Program-made: the position numbers and the translations under genes
Shown here: piece after piece, positions 26,356 to 34,553 of the stretch
How positions within the stretch are numbered: the first letter of the stretch is position 1
How the letters are laid out: every line of letters starts with the position of its first letter
Assembly (NCBI RefSeq): GCF_000185725.2
Contig: NZ_KI391954.1
Span: forward strand, 248,001 to 312,000
Reading direction: 5' to 3'
DNA: 64,000 nt
Source: Segniliparus rugosus ATCC BAA-974
Lineage (GTDB): Bacteria > Actinomycetota > Actinomycetes > Mycobacteriales > Mycobacteriaceae
The notes under the pieces: model-generated
What the model saw: only the letters and a program-made list of their open reading frames with translations
Database searches by the model: none
Told to the model about the DNA's origin: nothing

Positions 26356-27741
26356 CTAGCCATAGACGGAAGTCTTCGCGTCGGAGACTTTGTCGAGCCT
26401 GCGCGCCAGGTAGAGCGCTTCGAGGGCGAGTTCCACCGCGCTGGCCCGCTCGCCGGTGCTCGACGCGCCGAGCTGGCGGGCGATCACGTCGGTCACTGCG
26501 AGGTTCTCCACGGAGGCGAGGACGTCCTTCGCCGGGATCAGCTCCCCGGTGGTCACCGTCTGCCCGTTCTCCACGGCGGTCAACAGCGGCCCGACGTCGG
26601 CCCCGCCGAGCGCCCTGCGCGCGATGTCGGCGGTCGCCCTGCGCAGCAGGTGGCCGAGGACTTCCTGCTCGCGGCCCTCTTCGCCGGATTCGAACTCGAT
26701 CTTGCCGCGCAGCACGTCGACGACGACCCCGAGGTCAACGACGCGGGCCACGGCCTCCTCCTCGCCGGTGAGGGTCGCCCGGCGCAGCGCGGAGGCGGCC
26801 ACGGTCTCGGCCGCGGCGATGGAGAACCGGGCGGAGACTCCGGAGCGCTGGTCGACGGAGCTAGACTCGCGCAGGAGCTGGGTGAACCGGGCGACGATCT
26901 CTGCCAAGTACCTGGGCACGCTCGCGGCGAGGCCGGCCTCCTGCTCGATCACCGCCACCTCCGCGTCCAGATCGGACGGGTAGTGGGTGCGGATCTCGGC
27001 CCCGAACCGGTCCTTGAGCGGCGTGATGATCCGCCCTCGGTTCGTGTAGTCCTCCGGGTTCGCCGAGGCGACCATGAGCACGTCCAACGGCAGGCGCAAC
27101 GTGTGGCCGCGCACTTGGATGTCGCGCTCCTCCATGACGTTGAGCATGGCGACCTGGATCCGTTCGGCGAGGTCGGGCAGCTCGTTGATCGCGACGATCC
27201 CCCGGTGCGCGCGGGGGATCAGGCCGTACGCGATGGTGTCGGGGTCGCCGAGGCTGCGGCCCTCGGCGATTTTCACCGGGTCGATGTCGCCGATCAGATC
27301 GCCCACGGAGGTGTCCGGGGTCGCGAGCTTCTCGGTGTAGCGCTCGGAGCGGTGCTTCCAAGCGACGGGCAGCTGGTCGCCGTGCTCCTTGGCGCGGCGG
27401 ATCGACGCGGGCGTGATCGGCCGGTAGGGGTGCTCGCCCAGCTCGGAGCCCGCGATGACCGGGGTCCACTCGTCGAGCAGGTTCGCCAGCGAGCGCAAGA
27501 GCCGCGTCTTGCCCTGGCCGCGCTCGCCGAGCAGGACGAAGTCGTGGTGCGCGAGCAGCGCGCGCTCAAGCTGGGGCAGGACGGTGTCTTCCAAGCCGAA
27601 AAGGCCCGACCACGGGCTGCGCCCTTCGGCCAAAGCCGCCAGAAGGTTCTCCGCGATCTCTTGTTTGACCGACCGCTCCCGGTGCCCCGAGGCTCGGAGT
27701 TCCCCCAGGGTCGCGGGCTTGGTGTGCTCCTCAACTGTCAC
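26356..27741 (-). CDS. MoxR/ChlI-type AAA+ ATPase (Rv0958-like)
   Basis: The 461-residue AAA+ protein has Walker A GERGQGKTRLLRSL, a Walker B-like GIVAINELPDL, the sensor segment VMVASANPEDYTNRGRIITPLKDRFGAEI and a C-terminal lid. It is the ATPase half of a MoxR/VWA chaperone pair and forms a two-gene operon with the downstream VWA gene. It starts at GTG 27741; a -10 box TAGGCT lies 6 nt upstream. Confidence 0.88.
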   Translation of the reverse strand: MTVEEHTKPATLGELRASGHRERSVKQEIAENLLAALAEGRSPWSGLFGLEDTVLPQLERALLAHHDFVLLGERGQGKTRLLRSLANLLDEWTPVIAGSELGEHPYRPITPASIRRAKEHGDQLPVAWKHRSERYTEKLATPDTSVGDLIGDIDPVKIAEGRSLGDPDTIAYGLIPRAHRGIVAINELPDLAERIQVAMLNVMEERDIQVRGHTLRLPLDVLMVASANPEDYTNRGRIITPLKDRFGAEIRTHYPSDLDAEVAVIEQEAGLAASVPRYLAEIVARFTQLLRESSSVDQRSGVSARFSIAAAETVAASALRRATLTGEEEAVARVVDLGVVVDVLRGKIEFESGEEGREQEVLGHLLRRATADIARRALGGADVGPLLTAVENGQTVTTGELIPAKDVLASVENLAVTDVIARQLGASSTGERASAVELALEALYLARRLDKVSDAKTSVYG

Positions 27742-27747
27742 CTGACC

Positions 27748-27753
27748 AGCCTA
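27748..27753 (-). promoter_or_regulatory. -10 box for the leaderless moxR-VWA operon
   Basis: TAGGCT on the minus strand, 6 nt before GTG 27741. Confidence 0.55.
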
Positions 27754-27814
27754 CCGCCCGCAGCCCGCCCGCGCAGTATGCCAGCGGCGTATCCCGCTTC
27801 GGCGCGGCCGCGCG

Positions 27815-28360
27815 CTAGTGGTACTCGGTTTGGATGCCCACGATGTCGATCGTCGTCGCGAGCGAGTCGTAGGCCCCGGTGAGCATCAGGATCTCGATGA
27901 TCTGCGCTTCGGTGAAGTGCTTGGCGAGTTCGGCCCAGTCCGCGTCGCCGATCGCTTTGTCCTTCACGAAGCCGTCGACCGCGGTGAGCAATGCTTTCTC
28001 CTTCGCGGACCAGCCTGGAGCCGAGGGGCCCTCGGCGACTCGCGCGCGCTCCTCGTCGGTGACGCCGGCCCGTGCGCTCATCCGGATGTGGTGGTTCAGC
28101 TCGTAGGCCGAGCCGCGCAGATTCGCCACGCGCAGGATCACCAGCTCCACATTCCGGAGCCGGATGCTCGAAAGGCCTTGGAAGTACCCCGTGTAGCCGA
28201 TGAAGAACGGGAAAAGGCGGATGTTGCGACCGAGGGTCGAGATGACGCGGAACTGGGAGATCCGCAAGCGGCGCCGTCCCGCTTGGTCGATGACCCAGGC
28301 GAGCGGGCCGATTTTCCAGAATCCGCCTGGCGCGATACGCGGTTGGGCTGTCGTGGCCAA
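27815..28360 (-). CDS. carboxymuconolactone decarboxylase (CMD) family protein
   Basis: The 181-residue protein has the CMD/AhpD-like helical core: LSSIRLRNVELVILRVANLRGSAYELNHH, then RARVAEGPSAPGWSAKEKALLTAVDGFV and the end FTEAQIIEILMLTGAYDSLA. The CxxC pair of AhpD peroxidases is absent (RGSAYE in its place), so a lactone decarboxylase-like or other role is more likely than peroxidase. TTG 28360 is chosen as the start because GAGGAGA lies 7 nt upstream; the frame is open to 28441. A -10-like TTATAC and an ACAATGTATTGA near-palindrome lie at about 28380-28395. Confidence 0.72.
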   Translation of the reverse strand: MATTAQPRIAPGGFWKIGPLAWVIDQAGRRRLRISQFRVISTLGRNIRLFPFFIGYTGYFQGLSSIRLRNVELVILRVANLRGSAYELNHHIRMSARAGVTDEERARVAEGPSAPGWSAKEKALLTAVDGFVKDKAIGDADWAELAKHFTEAQIIEILMLTGAYDSLATTIDIVGIQTEYH

Positions 28361-28465
28361 AGCCGTCTCCTCATCCGTATAACAATGTATTGAACAGGGC
28401 CAGCCTACACGCGCATAGCTGCGAGAATGCGCCGCGTACACCGCAAAGACTCCCCAACATTGATG

Positions 28466-28471
28466 TATGGT
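28466..28471 (+). promoter_or_regulatory. -10 box for leaderless HTH-protein mRNA
   Basis: TATGGT, 6 nt before ATG 28478. Confidence 0.5.
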
Positions 28472-28477
28472 TTAACC

Positions 28478-28870
28478 ATGAGCCCAACAGCCGAGCCTCC
28501 ACCAAGTCCTCTGGCACTCGCTGTTGCGAATCAGATCCGCGCGGAGTTCCGAAGGCTCGGCAAGCCGGTCTCCGGTTTGTTCGGAGTGCTCGGCTCGCGC
28601 AACTATGTCGATCAGCGGCTGGGCAAGCATGTGCGCCGCGCGCTGACGGTCAGCGAGCTCGAACAGCTCTCCGACATCCTCGGCATGAGCCCGCTGGTGC
28701 TGCTGCGCCGCGCGATGGAGAACATGCCGTCCAATTCCCTCTCCGCGTTGCGCACCCCCGGCGTGCTCGTCGAACTCGGCCACAGCGGCTCGTCCGCCGA
28801 GGCCGAATGGGTGGCGCGCGAATACCCGACGCGGTACTCCAAGGGCGGCGAGGACGACGTGGAGGAGTAG
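28478..28870 (+). CDS. small XRE-like helix-turn-helix protein
   Basis: The 130-residue product has a helix-turn-helix region around residues 13-75: LALAVANQIRAEFRRLG, then SGLFGVLGSRNYVDQRLG, then LTVSELEQLSDILGMSPLVLLRRAME. The last segment matches the final helices of Cro/C1 (XRE) domains. The C-terminal 45 residues are acidic. No partner (toxin, enzyme or phage gene) is adjacent, so it is probably a stand-alone regulator. The start ATG follows a -10 box at leaderless distance. Confidence 0.65.
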   Translation: MSPTAEPPPSPLALAVANQIRAEFRRLGKPVSGLFGVLGSRNYVDQRLGKHVRRALTVSELEQLSDILGMSPLVLLRRAMENMPSNSLSALRTPGVLVELGHSGSSAEAEWVAREYPTRYSKGGEDDVEE

Positions 28871-29054
28871 CCAGGGGCTGCCCTCCGCTCCGCTCGCGGT
28901 GGTGTTTGCCGTGGAGTCCTCACCGATTGCCTGGAGCGGACTTGAGCGCCGACAGCAGTTTTCTGTGCGCTCGGCCATATGCTTCGCCGTCTTTTCACGA
29001 GGCAGAAACCATGCGGCAATCGCTCTGCGATCTTGGCCGACGAGGCTCGGTCTC

Positions 29055-29333
29055 GTGCCCGCTTACCGATTCCGCTGCGCGGAGTGCGGCGAGTTCGAGG
29101 AAACGATCCCGCTTGCTTCGGACAGCTCCGTCCGACCCTGCCCGAATTGCTCGGCCTGCGCCCGGAAAGTGTTCGCGCCGATAGCCCTGGGCAGGGGGAG
29201 TTCGGTCGGCATGAGGCTCGCCGACCGCACACGGGAAAGCGCGCACGCCCCCGCCGTGGTGTCCGGGCCGCCCGCGCGGCCCGTCCGCCGCGCGGGAGCC
29301 GATCCGAGAACCGCGAAACTCCCCAAGCCCTAG
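29055..29333 (+). CDS. FmdB-type zinc ribbon protein
   Basis: The 92-residue product starts VPAYRFRCAECGEFEE and carries two CxxC knuckles (CAEC, CPNC), as in FmdB regulatory proteins, with a Pro/Arg-rich disordered tail. FmdB genes accompany formamidase genes, and here the formamidase starts 12 bp downstream, so the pairing is the classic one. GTG 29055 gives the family N-terminus; the longer open frame upstream has no homology-like sequence. The 185 bp before it hold no recognisable element. Confidence 0.8.
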   Translation: MPAYRFRCAECGEFEETIPLASDSSVRPCPNCSACARKVFAPIALGRGSSVGMRLADRTRESAHAPAVVSGPPARPVRRAGADPRTAKLPKP

Positions 29334-29345
29334 AGAGGCCGTGCC

Positions 29346-30593
29346 ATGCCCGACGTCGTGTTCCCCCTCGACTCAACGAAATCCTTCACCGAGCAAGAGA
29401 TCGTCGGGCATAACCGCTGGCACCCCGACATCCCGGCGGCGGTCTGGGTCAAACCCGGCGACTCGTTCCGTGTGCACTGCAGGGAGTGGTTCGACGGGGC
29501 GGTCCAGAACGACGACTCCGCCGAGGACATCAAGCACGCCCCGCTCAACGGCGTGCACGTGCTGTCCGGCCCGATCGGCGTGGAGGGCGCGGCGCCCGGC
29601 GATCTGCTGCTCGTGGACATCCTCGACGTCGGCCCGATCCCGCAGGAGGACTCCGGCCCCCTCGCAGGGCAGGGCTGGGGCTACACCGGGATCTTCCCGA
29701 CCAGCAACGGCGGTGGCTTTCTCACCGAGCAGTTCCCCGACGCGTACAAGGCGGTCTGGGATTTCTCCGGGCAGACGGCGACGAGCAGGCACGTTCCGCA
29801 TGTGAGCTTCACGGGGATCGTCCACCCAGGGCTCATGGGCACCGCGCCTTCGGCGGGCCTGTTGGCGAGGTGGAACGCCCGGGAGGGCGCTCTCATCGCG
29901 ACCGATCCCGAGCGGACGCCGCCGCTCGCGCTGCCCCCGGAGCCGGAGAGCGCCATCCTCGGCTCGCTCGCTGGCGCGGCTTTCGACCGGGTCGCCGCCG
30001 AGGCCGCCCGGACCGCGCCGCCGAGGGAGAACGGGGGCAACCAGGACATCAAGAACCTGACCAAGGGCACGCGGGTGTTCTACCCGGTGTTCGTGGACGG
30101 CGCGAACCTTTCGGTCGGGGACTTGCATTTCTCGCAGGGCGACGGGGAGATCACGTTCTGCGGGGCGATCGAGATGGGCGGGTTCATCGACTTGCGGGTG
30201 GAGGTGATCAAGGACGGCATGGCGACGTACGGGGTGTCCGAGAACGCGATCTTCGTGCCGGGGAACACCGACCCGCAGTACTCGCAATGGCTCGCCTTCT
30301 CGGGCACTTCGGTGACCCTGGACGGGGAGCAGCGGTACTTGGACCCGTTCCTCGCCTACCAGCGGGCCTGCCTGCACGCCATCGACTACCTCACCGCGTT
30401 CGGCTACGCCCCGGAGCAGGCGTACATGATCTTGGGCGCGGCTCCGATCGAGGGCAGGCTCTCCGGGGTGGTCGACATCCCCAATGCGTGCGCGACGGTG
30501 TATTTGCCGACGGCGATCTTCGACTTCCCCGTGGTCCCGTCGGCGGCCGGGCCGGTCAAGATCGATCCGGGGATCGGAGTCCCGAGAGCGTAG
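29346..30593 (+). CDS. fmdA: formamidase/acetamidase FmdA
   Basis: The 415-residue enzyme of the acetamidase/formamidase family hydrolyses formamide or short aliphatic amides to ammonia and the acid. Signatures include HNRWHPDIPAA, the NGVHVLSGPIGVEGA stretch, PGDLLLVDILDVG, FTGIVHPGLMGTAPS, the GGNQDIKNLTKGTRVFYPV core and DLHFSQGDGEI. It forms an operon with the fmdB-like gene. In this window it supplies ammonia alongside the amt-glnB system, but no shared regulator is visible. The ATG 29346 start is close behind the fmdB stop. Confidence 0.93.
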   Translation: MPDVVFPLDSTKSFTEQEIVGHNRWHPDIPAAVWVKPGDSFRVHCREWFDGAVQNDDSAEDIKHAPLNGVHVLSGPIGVEGAAPGDLLLVDILDVGPIPQEDSGPLAGQGWGYTGIFPTSNGGGFLTEQFPDAYKAVWDFSGQTATSRHVPHVSFTGIVHPGLMGTAPSAGLLARWNAREGALIATDPERTPPLALPPEPESAILGSLAGAAFDRVAAEAARTAPPRENGGNQDIKNLTKGTRVFYPVFVDGANLSVGDLHFSQGDGEITFCGAIEMGGFIDLRVEVIKDGMATYGVSENAIFVPGNTDPQYSQWLAFSGTSVTLDGEQRYLDPFLAYQRACLHAIDYLTAFGYAPEQAYMILGAAPIEGRLSGVVDIPNACATVYLPTAIFDFPVVPSAAGPVKIDPGIGVPRA

Positions 30594-30599
30594 GCACCG

Positions 30600-30605
30600 T
30601 AAGCT
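30600..30605 (+). promoter_or_regulatory. -10 box for the rsmI leader ORF transcript
   Basis: TAAGCT, 6 nt before ATG 30612 of a short ORF, in the gap after fmdA. Confidence 0.5.
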
Positions 30606-30611
30606 GGGGGG

Positions 30612-30662
30612 ATGCTCGAGACCCCGTCGAAGTTTTTGGCTGCTGAGGAGATGTGTCGGTGA
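30612..30662 (+). CDS. putative 16-codon leaderless leader ORF before rsmI
   Basis: An ATG at 30612 sits at leaderless distance from TAAGCT and opens a frame encoding MLETPSKFLAAEEMCR, ending in TGA at 30660-30662. The stop overlaps the GTG 30659 start of rsmI (GTGA), and the leader ORF contains the GAGGAG that would serve rsmI. This arrangement suggests that leader translation is coupled to rsmI translation. It could also be chance, because the ORF is short. Confidence 0.4.
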   Translation: MLETPSKFLAAEEMCR

Positions 30663-31537
30663 GAGAGGCTGGACTGCGCGGAACGCCAAAAATTTCGGCG
30701 GGAACCCTCGTCCTCGCCGCCACCCCGCTCGGCAACCCCTTGGACGCAAGCCAGCGGCTGAAAGACGCGCTCGCGTCCGCCGAGGTGGTCGCGGCAGAGG
30801 ACACCAGGCGGGCGAAGGATTTGGCGCGGGCGCTCGGGGTCAGGATCGAGGGGCGGCTGGTGAGCTTCCACGACCACGCCGAGGAGCAGCGGACCGAGCA
30901 GCTCGTGGCCGAACTGCAGGACGGGCGGACGGTGCTCGTCATCAGCGACGCCGGGACCCCGCTGGTGAACGACCCTGGTTTCCGGCTGGTCCGCGCGACG
31001 GTCGCGGCGGATCTGCCGGTGACCTGTTTGCCAGGGCCTTCGGCGGTCACCACGGCGCTGGCGCTCTCGGGGCTGGCCACCGACCGGTTCTGCTTCGAGG
31101 GGTTCGCCCCGCGCAAGTCGCAGGCCAGACGCGCCTGGTTCGCCGAGCTGCGCGCCGAGCCGCGCACCTGCGTCTTCTTCGAGGCACCGCACCGGCTCTC
31201 GGAATGTCTCGCCGACGCGGTCGCCGAGCTTGGGGCCGGACGGCTCGCCGCCGTCTGCCGGGAACTCACCAAAACTTACGAGGAAGTGCGCCGGGGCACG
31301 CTCGAGGAACTCGTGGCATGGGCCGGGGACGGGGTCAGGGGCGAGATCACCGTGGTGCTCTCCGGGGCGGAAGCCGGTCGCGCGGACATGCCGGGCCTGG
31401 TGCGGAAGGTGGAGCAGTTCGTCGCGGCGGGGGCCCGGTTCAGCGACACGGTGTCGCTGATCGCCGCCGAGGCGGGCGTGCCAAAGCGCGAGCTTTACGC
31501 GGAGGCGGTGGCCGCGCGCAAAGCCGAGGCGGACTGA
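30659..31537 (+). CDS. rsmI: 16S rRNA (cytidine-1402-2'-O)-methyltransferase RsmI
   Basis: RsmI methylates the ribose of C1402 in the ribosomal P site using SAM. The 292-residue protein has the tetrapyrrole-methylase fold signatures LVLAATPLGNPLDASQR, AEDTRRAKDLA, ISDAGTPLVNDPG and the CRELTKTYEEVRRG segment. GTG 30659 is preferred because GAGGAG (30645-30650) is 8 nt upstream; GTG 30653 would add two residues. The last 43 bp overlap the convergent pabB gene. The order rsmI-pabB-metG-tatD-rpfB-ksgA parallels Rv1003-Rv1010 of M. tuberculosis. Confidence 0.92.
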   Translation: MREAGLRGTPKISAGTLVLAATPLGNPLDASQRLKDALASAEVVAAEDTRRAKDLARALGVRIEGRLVSFHDHAEEQRTEQLVAELQDGRTVLVISDAGTPLVNDPGFRLVRATVAADLPVTCLPGPSAVTTALALSGLATDRFCFEGFAPRKSQARRAWFAELRAEPRTCVFFEAPHRLSECLADAVAELGAGRLAAVCRELTKTYEEVRRGTLEELVAWAGDGVRGEITVVLSGAEAGRADMPGLVRKVEQFVAAGARFSDTVSLIAAEAGVPKRELYAEAVAARKAEAD

Positions 31538-32778
31538 CCGCTGGAGCTGGCGCTGACAGTGCTGGCGGCCTTGTCCAGACACTCCTGCCATTCCTGCTCG
31601 GGGTCGGAGTCCGAGGTGATGCCGCCGCCGACCCCGAGGCGCATCGACCCGTCCGGGGCGATCGACACTGTTCTGATCGCGACGTTGAGCTCCAGCCCCT
31701 GCGCGGGCGAGGACATCCCGACAGCGCCGCAGTACATGCCGCGACCGTCGGGCTCCCAGCCCGCGAGCAGCTCGCGGGCTCGCCGCTTCGGCGTGCCGGT
31801 GACCGACGCGGGCGGGAACGTCGCGGCGACCAGCTCGGCGTCGGTGACCGCCGGATCGAGTTCGGCCGCCACGCTGGAGACCAGGTGCCACACGCCGGGG
31901 GCCTCGCGCACCTCCAGGAGCTCGACGACTCGAACCGAGCCGGTGCGGGCGAGCTGGCCGAGGTCGTGGCGCACTAAATCCACAATCATCACGTTCTCCG
32001 CGACGTCCTTGGCCGACGAGCGCAGCAGCGCCGGGTCCAGCCGTCTCGGCAAGGTGCCTTTGATCGGGCTCTCCACCACGCTGGCGCCGTGCCTGCGCAG
32101 GTAGAGCTCGGGACTGAAGGAGGCGACAGCTCCCCACTCGCCCGCGAGGTACGCGGCTTTCGCGGGCGTCTGGGACTCGGCGACGGCGAGGAAGAAGTCA
32201 AGCGGATCGCCCCGCAGCTCTCCTTTGAAATACGTGGTCACGCACGCTTGGTAGACCTCGCCGTCGGCGATGGCCGCCAGGCATTCGCGCACCGCGCGGT
32301 CATGGGCGGCCCGGTCGGGCTCCGTCCACGCGCAGTCGAACGGCCGCGTTGCCCCGCCGGCCCGGACTGCCGCCGCCCGAAGCTGCGGCGGACACGGCTC
32401 GTCGGCCTGGGATTCGAACCACCAGCAGCCCGCCTGGTCCAGACGCAGCACACAGTCCGTGAACCCGCCGACTCGGACCGGCAGGCCGTCGTCCCCGGCC
32501 CGGTCCGGATAGGCGAGCGCGCCGATCCAACCGCCGCCAATCGCAGCGCCGGACTGGTCCTCGCGGCGGCGCTGTTGGTCCTCACGGGCGCCGGGCCCGA
32601 AGTCGGGCAGCGGCGCGTCGGGGGCGGCGGCCAGGCTCGGGGCGAGCACGGCGCGTGAGCCGAACCAATCCCCGATCAGCGCGGCGGGGGGAGCGGAGCC
32701 GGACCGCTCGGCGAGCTGGCGCAAGGCGCGCAGCGCCGAACCGGGGCTGACGCCCTCACCGAGGCATTCGACGCGCAT
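31495..32778 (-). CDS. pabB: aminodeoxychorismate synthase component I (PabB)
   Basis: The 427-residue chorismate-binding enzyme makes 4-amino-4-deoxychorismate for folate synthesis. The C-terminal catalytic half has ESPIKGTLPRRLDP, MIVDLVRHDLGQLARTGSV, FPPASVTGTPKRRARELL and CGAVGMSSP, as in PabB rather than TrpE. The N-terminal 140 residues are less conserved. It corresponds in position to Rv1005c. The last 14 codons overlap the end of rsmI on the other strand, and the C-terminal tail is Ser/Ala-rich low-complexity sequence. Confidence 0.9.
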   Translation of the reverse strand: MRVECLGEGVSPGSALRALRQLAERSGSAPPAALIGDWFGSRAVLAPSLAAAPDAPLPDFGPGAREDQQRRREDQSGAAIGGGWIGALAYPDRAGDDGLPVRVGGFTDCVLRLDQAGCWWFESQADEPCPPQLRAAAVRAGGATRPFDCAWTEPDRAAHDRAVRECLAAIADGEVYQACVTTYFKGELRGDPLDFFLAVAESQTPAKAAYLAGEWGAVASFSPELYLRRHGASVVESPIKGTLPRRLDPALLRSSAKDVAENVMIVDLVRHDLGQLARTGSVRVVELLEVREAPGVWHLVSSVAAELDPAVTDAELVAATFPPASVTGTPKRRARELLAGWEPDGRGMYCGAVGMSSPAQGLELNVAIRTVSIAPDGSMRLGVGGGITSDSDPEQEWQECLDKAASTVSASSSGQSASALRAATASA

Positions 32779-32799
32779 GCAACAAGAGTGCCAGAAGGA

Positions 32800-33600
32800 T
32801 TAGATCGCGTTGAGCTTGCCGGTGGCTTCTCTGATCAGCTTGACCAAGTCGTCTGTTTGGCCGGGGCCGCCAGTCGCCTCGATGGCGATGTCTCGGGTGA
32901 TCGCGACAATCGCAAGGCGGGGGCCGGGGCTCGCGGGGGACTGAGTGGCTTCGAGCTCAAGCGCCCCGATGTCCGCGTCGACCCCGGTCACCAAGACGGG
33001 CTTGATCGTGAACGAGACGGAGCTGCTCGTCGGTGCTGCCCCGTCGGCTCCGCCAGCGGTCAGCGTGACCGATGGACAGGATTTCGCGAGGGCGCGCATG
33101 GCCGATGGGTTGAACATCGTTCCGAATTTGCGGACGGCGCGGAAATTCACGGTCGGGGACGAATAACTTCGGCCGAGACTCGCGTCCACAGAGAGCAGCG
33201 TCTCGCTGCCCGGCTCCGGATGGATCCTGCTGTGGACCGAGGCGAGATAGTCCTGCTGGCACGACGCGGGCGTCACAGCAGGAGGGGCTTGTTTGCTCTG
33301 CTGGGATTCGCGCTGGCCGCTCGGGCCGTGGAAGTCGACCGCCCAGCCGGGGAATGCGCTCTCGAATTCGGATTTCGAAGGCAGCGCCTGTAGCAGCCTC
33401 CCGACGTTCTCGGTTTCGAGCGAAGTTCTGCTGTGATCGCGCCCGTTGTTTTGACCGTGTTGGCCGTTTTGGCCGTGCTGGCCGCACGAGACCGCAGCTG
33501 CGAGCATGACGGTCACGGCGAGCGCGCTCGCGCCCTTGGCCATGCGTCTGCGCGGCGGAGCCGTTCGCCGGGGGTCGGGAGGTTCGGTCACAGCGATCAC
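32800..33600 (-). CDS. tandem lipoprotein C (third paralogue)
   Basis: The 266-residue exported protein has Pro/Arg-rich start residues followed by MAKGASALAVTVMLAAAVSC, a signal sequence with lipobox. The mature start is His/Gln/Asn-rich (GQHGQNGQHGQNNG). The domain is a diverged copy of those encoded just upstream, with ALPSKSEFESAFPGWAVDFH, PASCQQDYLASV and ALAKSCPSVTL; the two cysteines are at the same relative places as in the paralogues. Function is unknown; the fold may be like the PknH extracellular sensor/DUF5642 type, by impression only. GTG 33600 overlaps the upstream stop (GTGA). An internal ATG at the signal-peptide start is possible. Confidence 0.65.
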   Translation of the reverse strand: MIAVTEPPDPRRTAPPRRRMAKGASALAVTVMLAAAVSCGQHGQNGQHGQNNGRDHSRTSLETENVGRLLQALPSKSEFESAFPGWAVDFHGPSGQRESQQSKQAPPAVTPASCQQDYLASVHSRIHPEPGSETLLSVDASLGRSYSSPTVNFRAVRKFGTMFNPSAMRALAKSCPSVTLTAGGADGAAPTSSSVSFTIKPVLVTGVDADIGALELEATQSPASPGPRLAIVAITRDIAIEATGGPGQTDDLVKLIREATGKLNAI

Positions 33601-34376
33601 CCTAATGCGTTGAGCTTGTCCACCGTCTGCGCGACAAGCCGGACCAGCAGTGCCTTCTGGTCGTCGCCCGATTTGGACACGATCATCGAGCTCGCGGAGA
33701 TCAGCAGGCCTTTCGTCGTCGCGTGGACGACCGCGAATCGGATCTGCGCGTCGTTCGCGCGGACGACCGTCGTGCGGCCGGCGGCTTCGCATTTGATCTC
33801 GCTCGTGTCGATGGGGGAGGAGGTGAAGTCGGTGCGCATCGTCTGCCCTTGCATGACCATCTGCGCGGTGACCTCTTTGCACGACCGCAAACTGTCTTGG
33901 ACCCTTCGGGGGGCTCCCCAACCGTTCGCGCTCTTCGTGGCGAAGAACACGATGGAGCTCTGGTCGAATTCGCCCCTGTCGTCCGGGATCATGGCGATGG
34001 CGCTTGAGACGAACTCCCCTGGGATCGACGATCCGGGCGCGGAGACGAAACCTTCGGCGAACGCTTGGCACTCGTTCGGAACGACCGCGTTGATCGCGGT
34101 GTCGGCGTCGTTGAGCCCCGGCAGCGCCACGGGACGGGTGTCCTGTCGCTGCACGTGCCAGCCTGTCGGAAAGTCCGACTCGAGAGGCATCGCGCTCTTG
34201 AGCACGTCCGCCGCCGCGGACGGAGCCGGACGGTCGTTCCGGACGGGAGCGGCGTGCTCGGTGGCCCGTGCTCCGCAACCCGAGGCGAGCAAGGACACGC
34301 TGAGCGCCGCGAAGAGAGCGCCAGGGCCGACCGGCCCTGGCTTCCGGCGCTTCGCGGGGTGCGGTTGTGCGATCAT
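33597..34376 (-). CDS. tandem lipoprotein B (second paralogue)
   Basis: The 259-residue lipoprotein (lipobox LASGC) belongs to the same paralogous set as its neighbours. Shared blocks are AMPLESDFPTGWHVQ, VPNECQAFAEGFVSAPGSSIPGEFVSS, DSLRSCKEVTAQM and FTSSPIDTSEIKCEAAGRTTVVRA. It is closest to copy A by eye. ATG 34376 has AGGAACC upstream; a GTG at 34415 would add 13 residues and is the alternative. A perfect 8 bp stem inside its early coding region (34321-34340) is probably incidental. No enzyme motif is seen; ligand sensing at the cell surface is a guess. Confidence 0.68.
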   Translation of the reverse strand: MIAQPHPAKRRKPGPVGPGALFAALSVSLLASGCGARATEHAAPVRNDRPAPSAAADVLKSAMPLESDFPTGWHVQRQDTRPVALPGLNDADTAINAVVPNECQAFAEGFVSAPGSSIPGEFVSSAIAMIPDDRGEFDQSSIVFFATKSANGWGAPRRVQDSLRSCKEVTAQMVMQGQTMRTDFTSSPIDTSEIKCEAAGRTTVVRANDAQIRFAVVHATTKGLLISASSMIVSKSGDDQKALLVRLVAQTVDKLNALG

Positions 34377-34497
34377 CTCAGGTTCCTGCCTTGCCCTCGC
34401 TGTTGTCTTCGTCACGCAATTATCTACCTAATCCTGGTAAGGACGCTACAGTAACTTTGGCGGTTCGGCATCGGTCGGCAAAAGCCCAGTTCGCAGC

Positions 34498-34517
34498 ATA
34501 TGGCACGTATGCCATAT
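34498..34517. repeat. perfect inverted repeat in AT-rich spacer
   Basis: ATATGGCA (34498-34505) and TGCCATAT (34510-34517) are separated by 4 nt, in the only conspicuously AT-rich patch of this block (about 34420-34550, between lipoprotein genes A and B). The symmetry and size fit a dimeric repressor site. A minus-strand TACTGT box at 34448-34453 lies between it and gene B. Confidence 0.5.
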
Positions 34518-34553
34518 ATCGTATTTTTCTGGCGAAAGTCATGGGAATAACGC

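Noticed and set aside
32409-32422. Sequence whose complement reads GGTTCGAATCC, like a tRNA T-arm
   Set aside because: It encodes part of PabB, and no acceptor stem, anticodon arm or CCA context can be built around it.
34321-34340. 8 bp stem (CCAGGGCC/GGCCCTGG) in the early coding region of lipoprotein B as a possible attenuator
   Set aside because: It is fully inside the signal-peptide coding region and can arise from GC-rich Gly/Pro codons; there is no alternative pairing or leader peptide.
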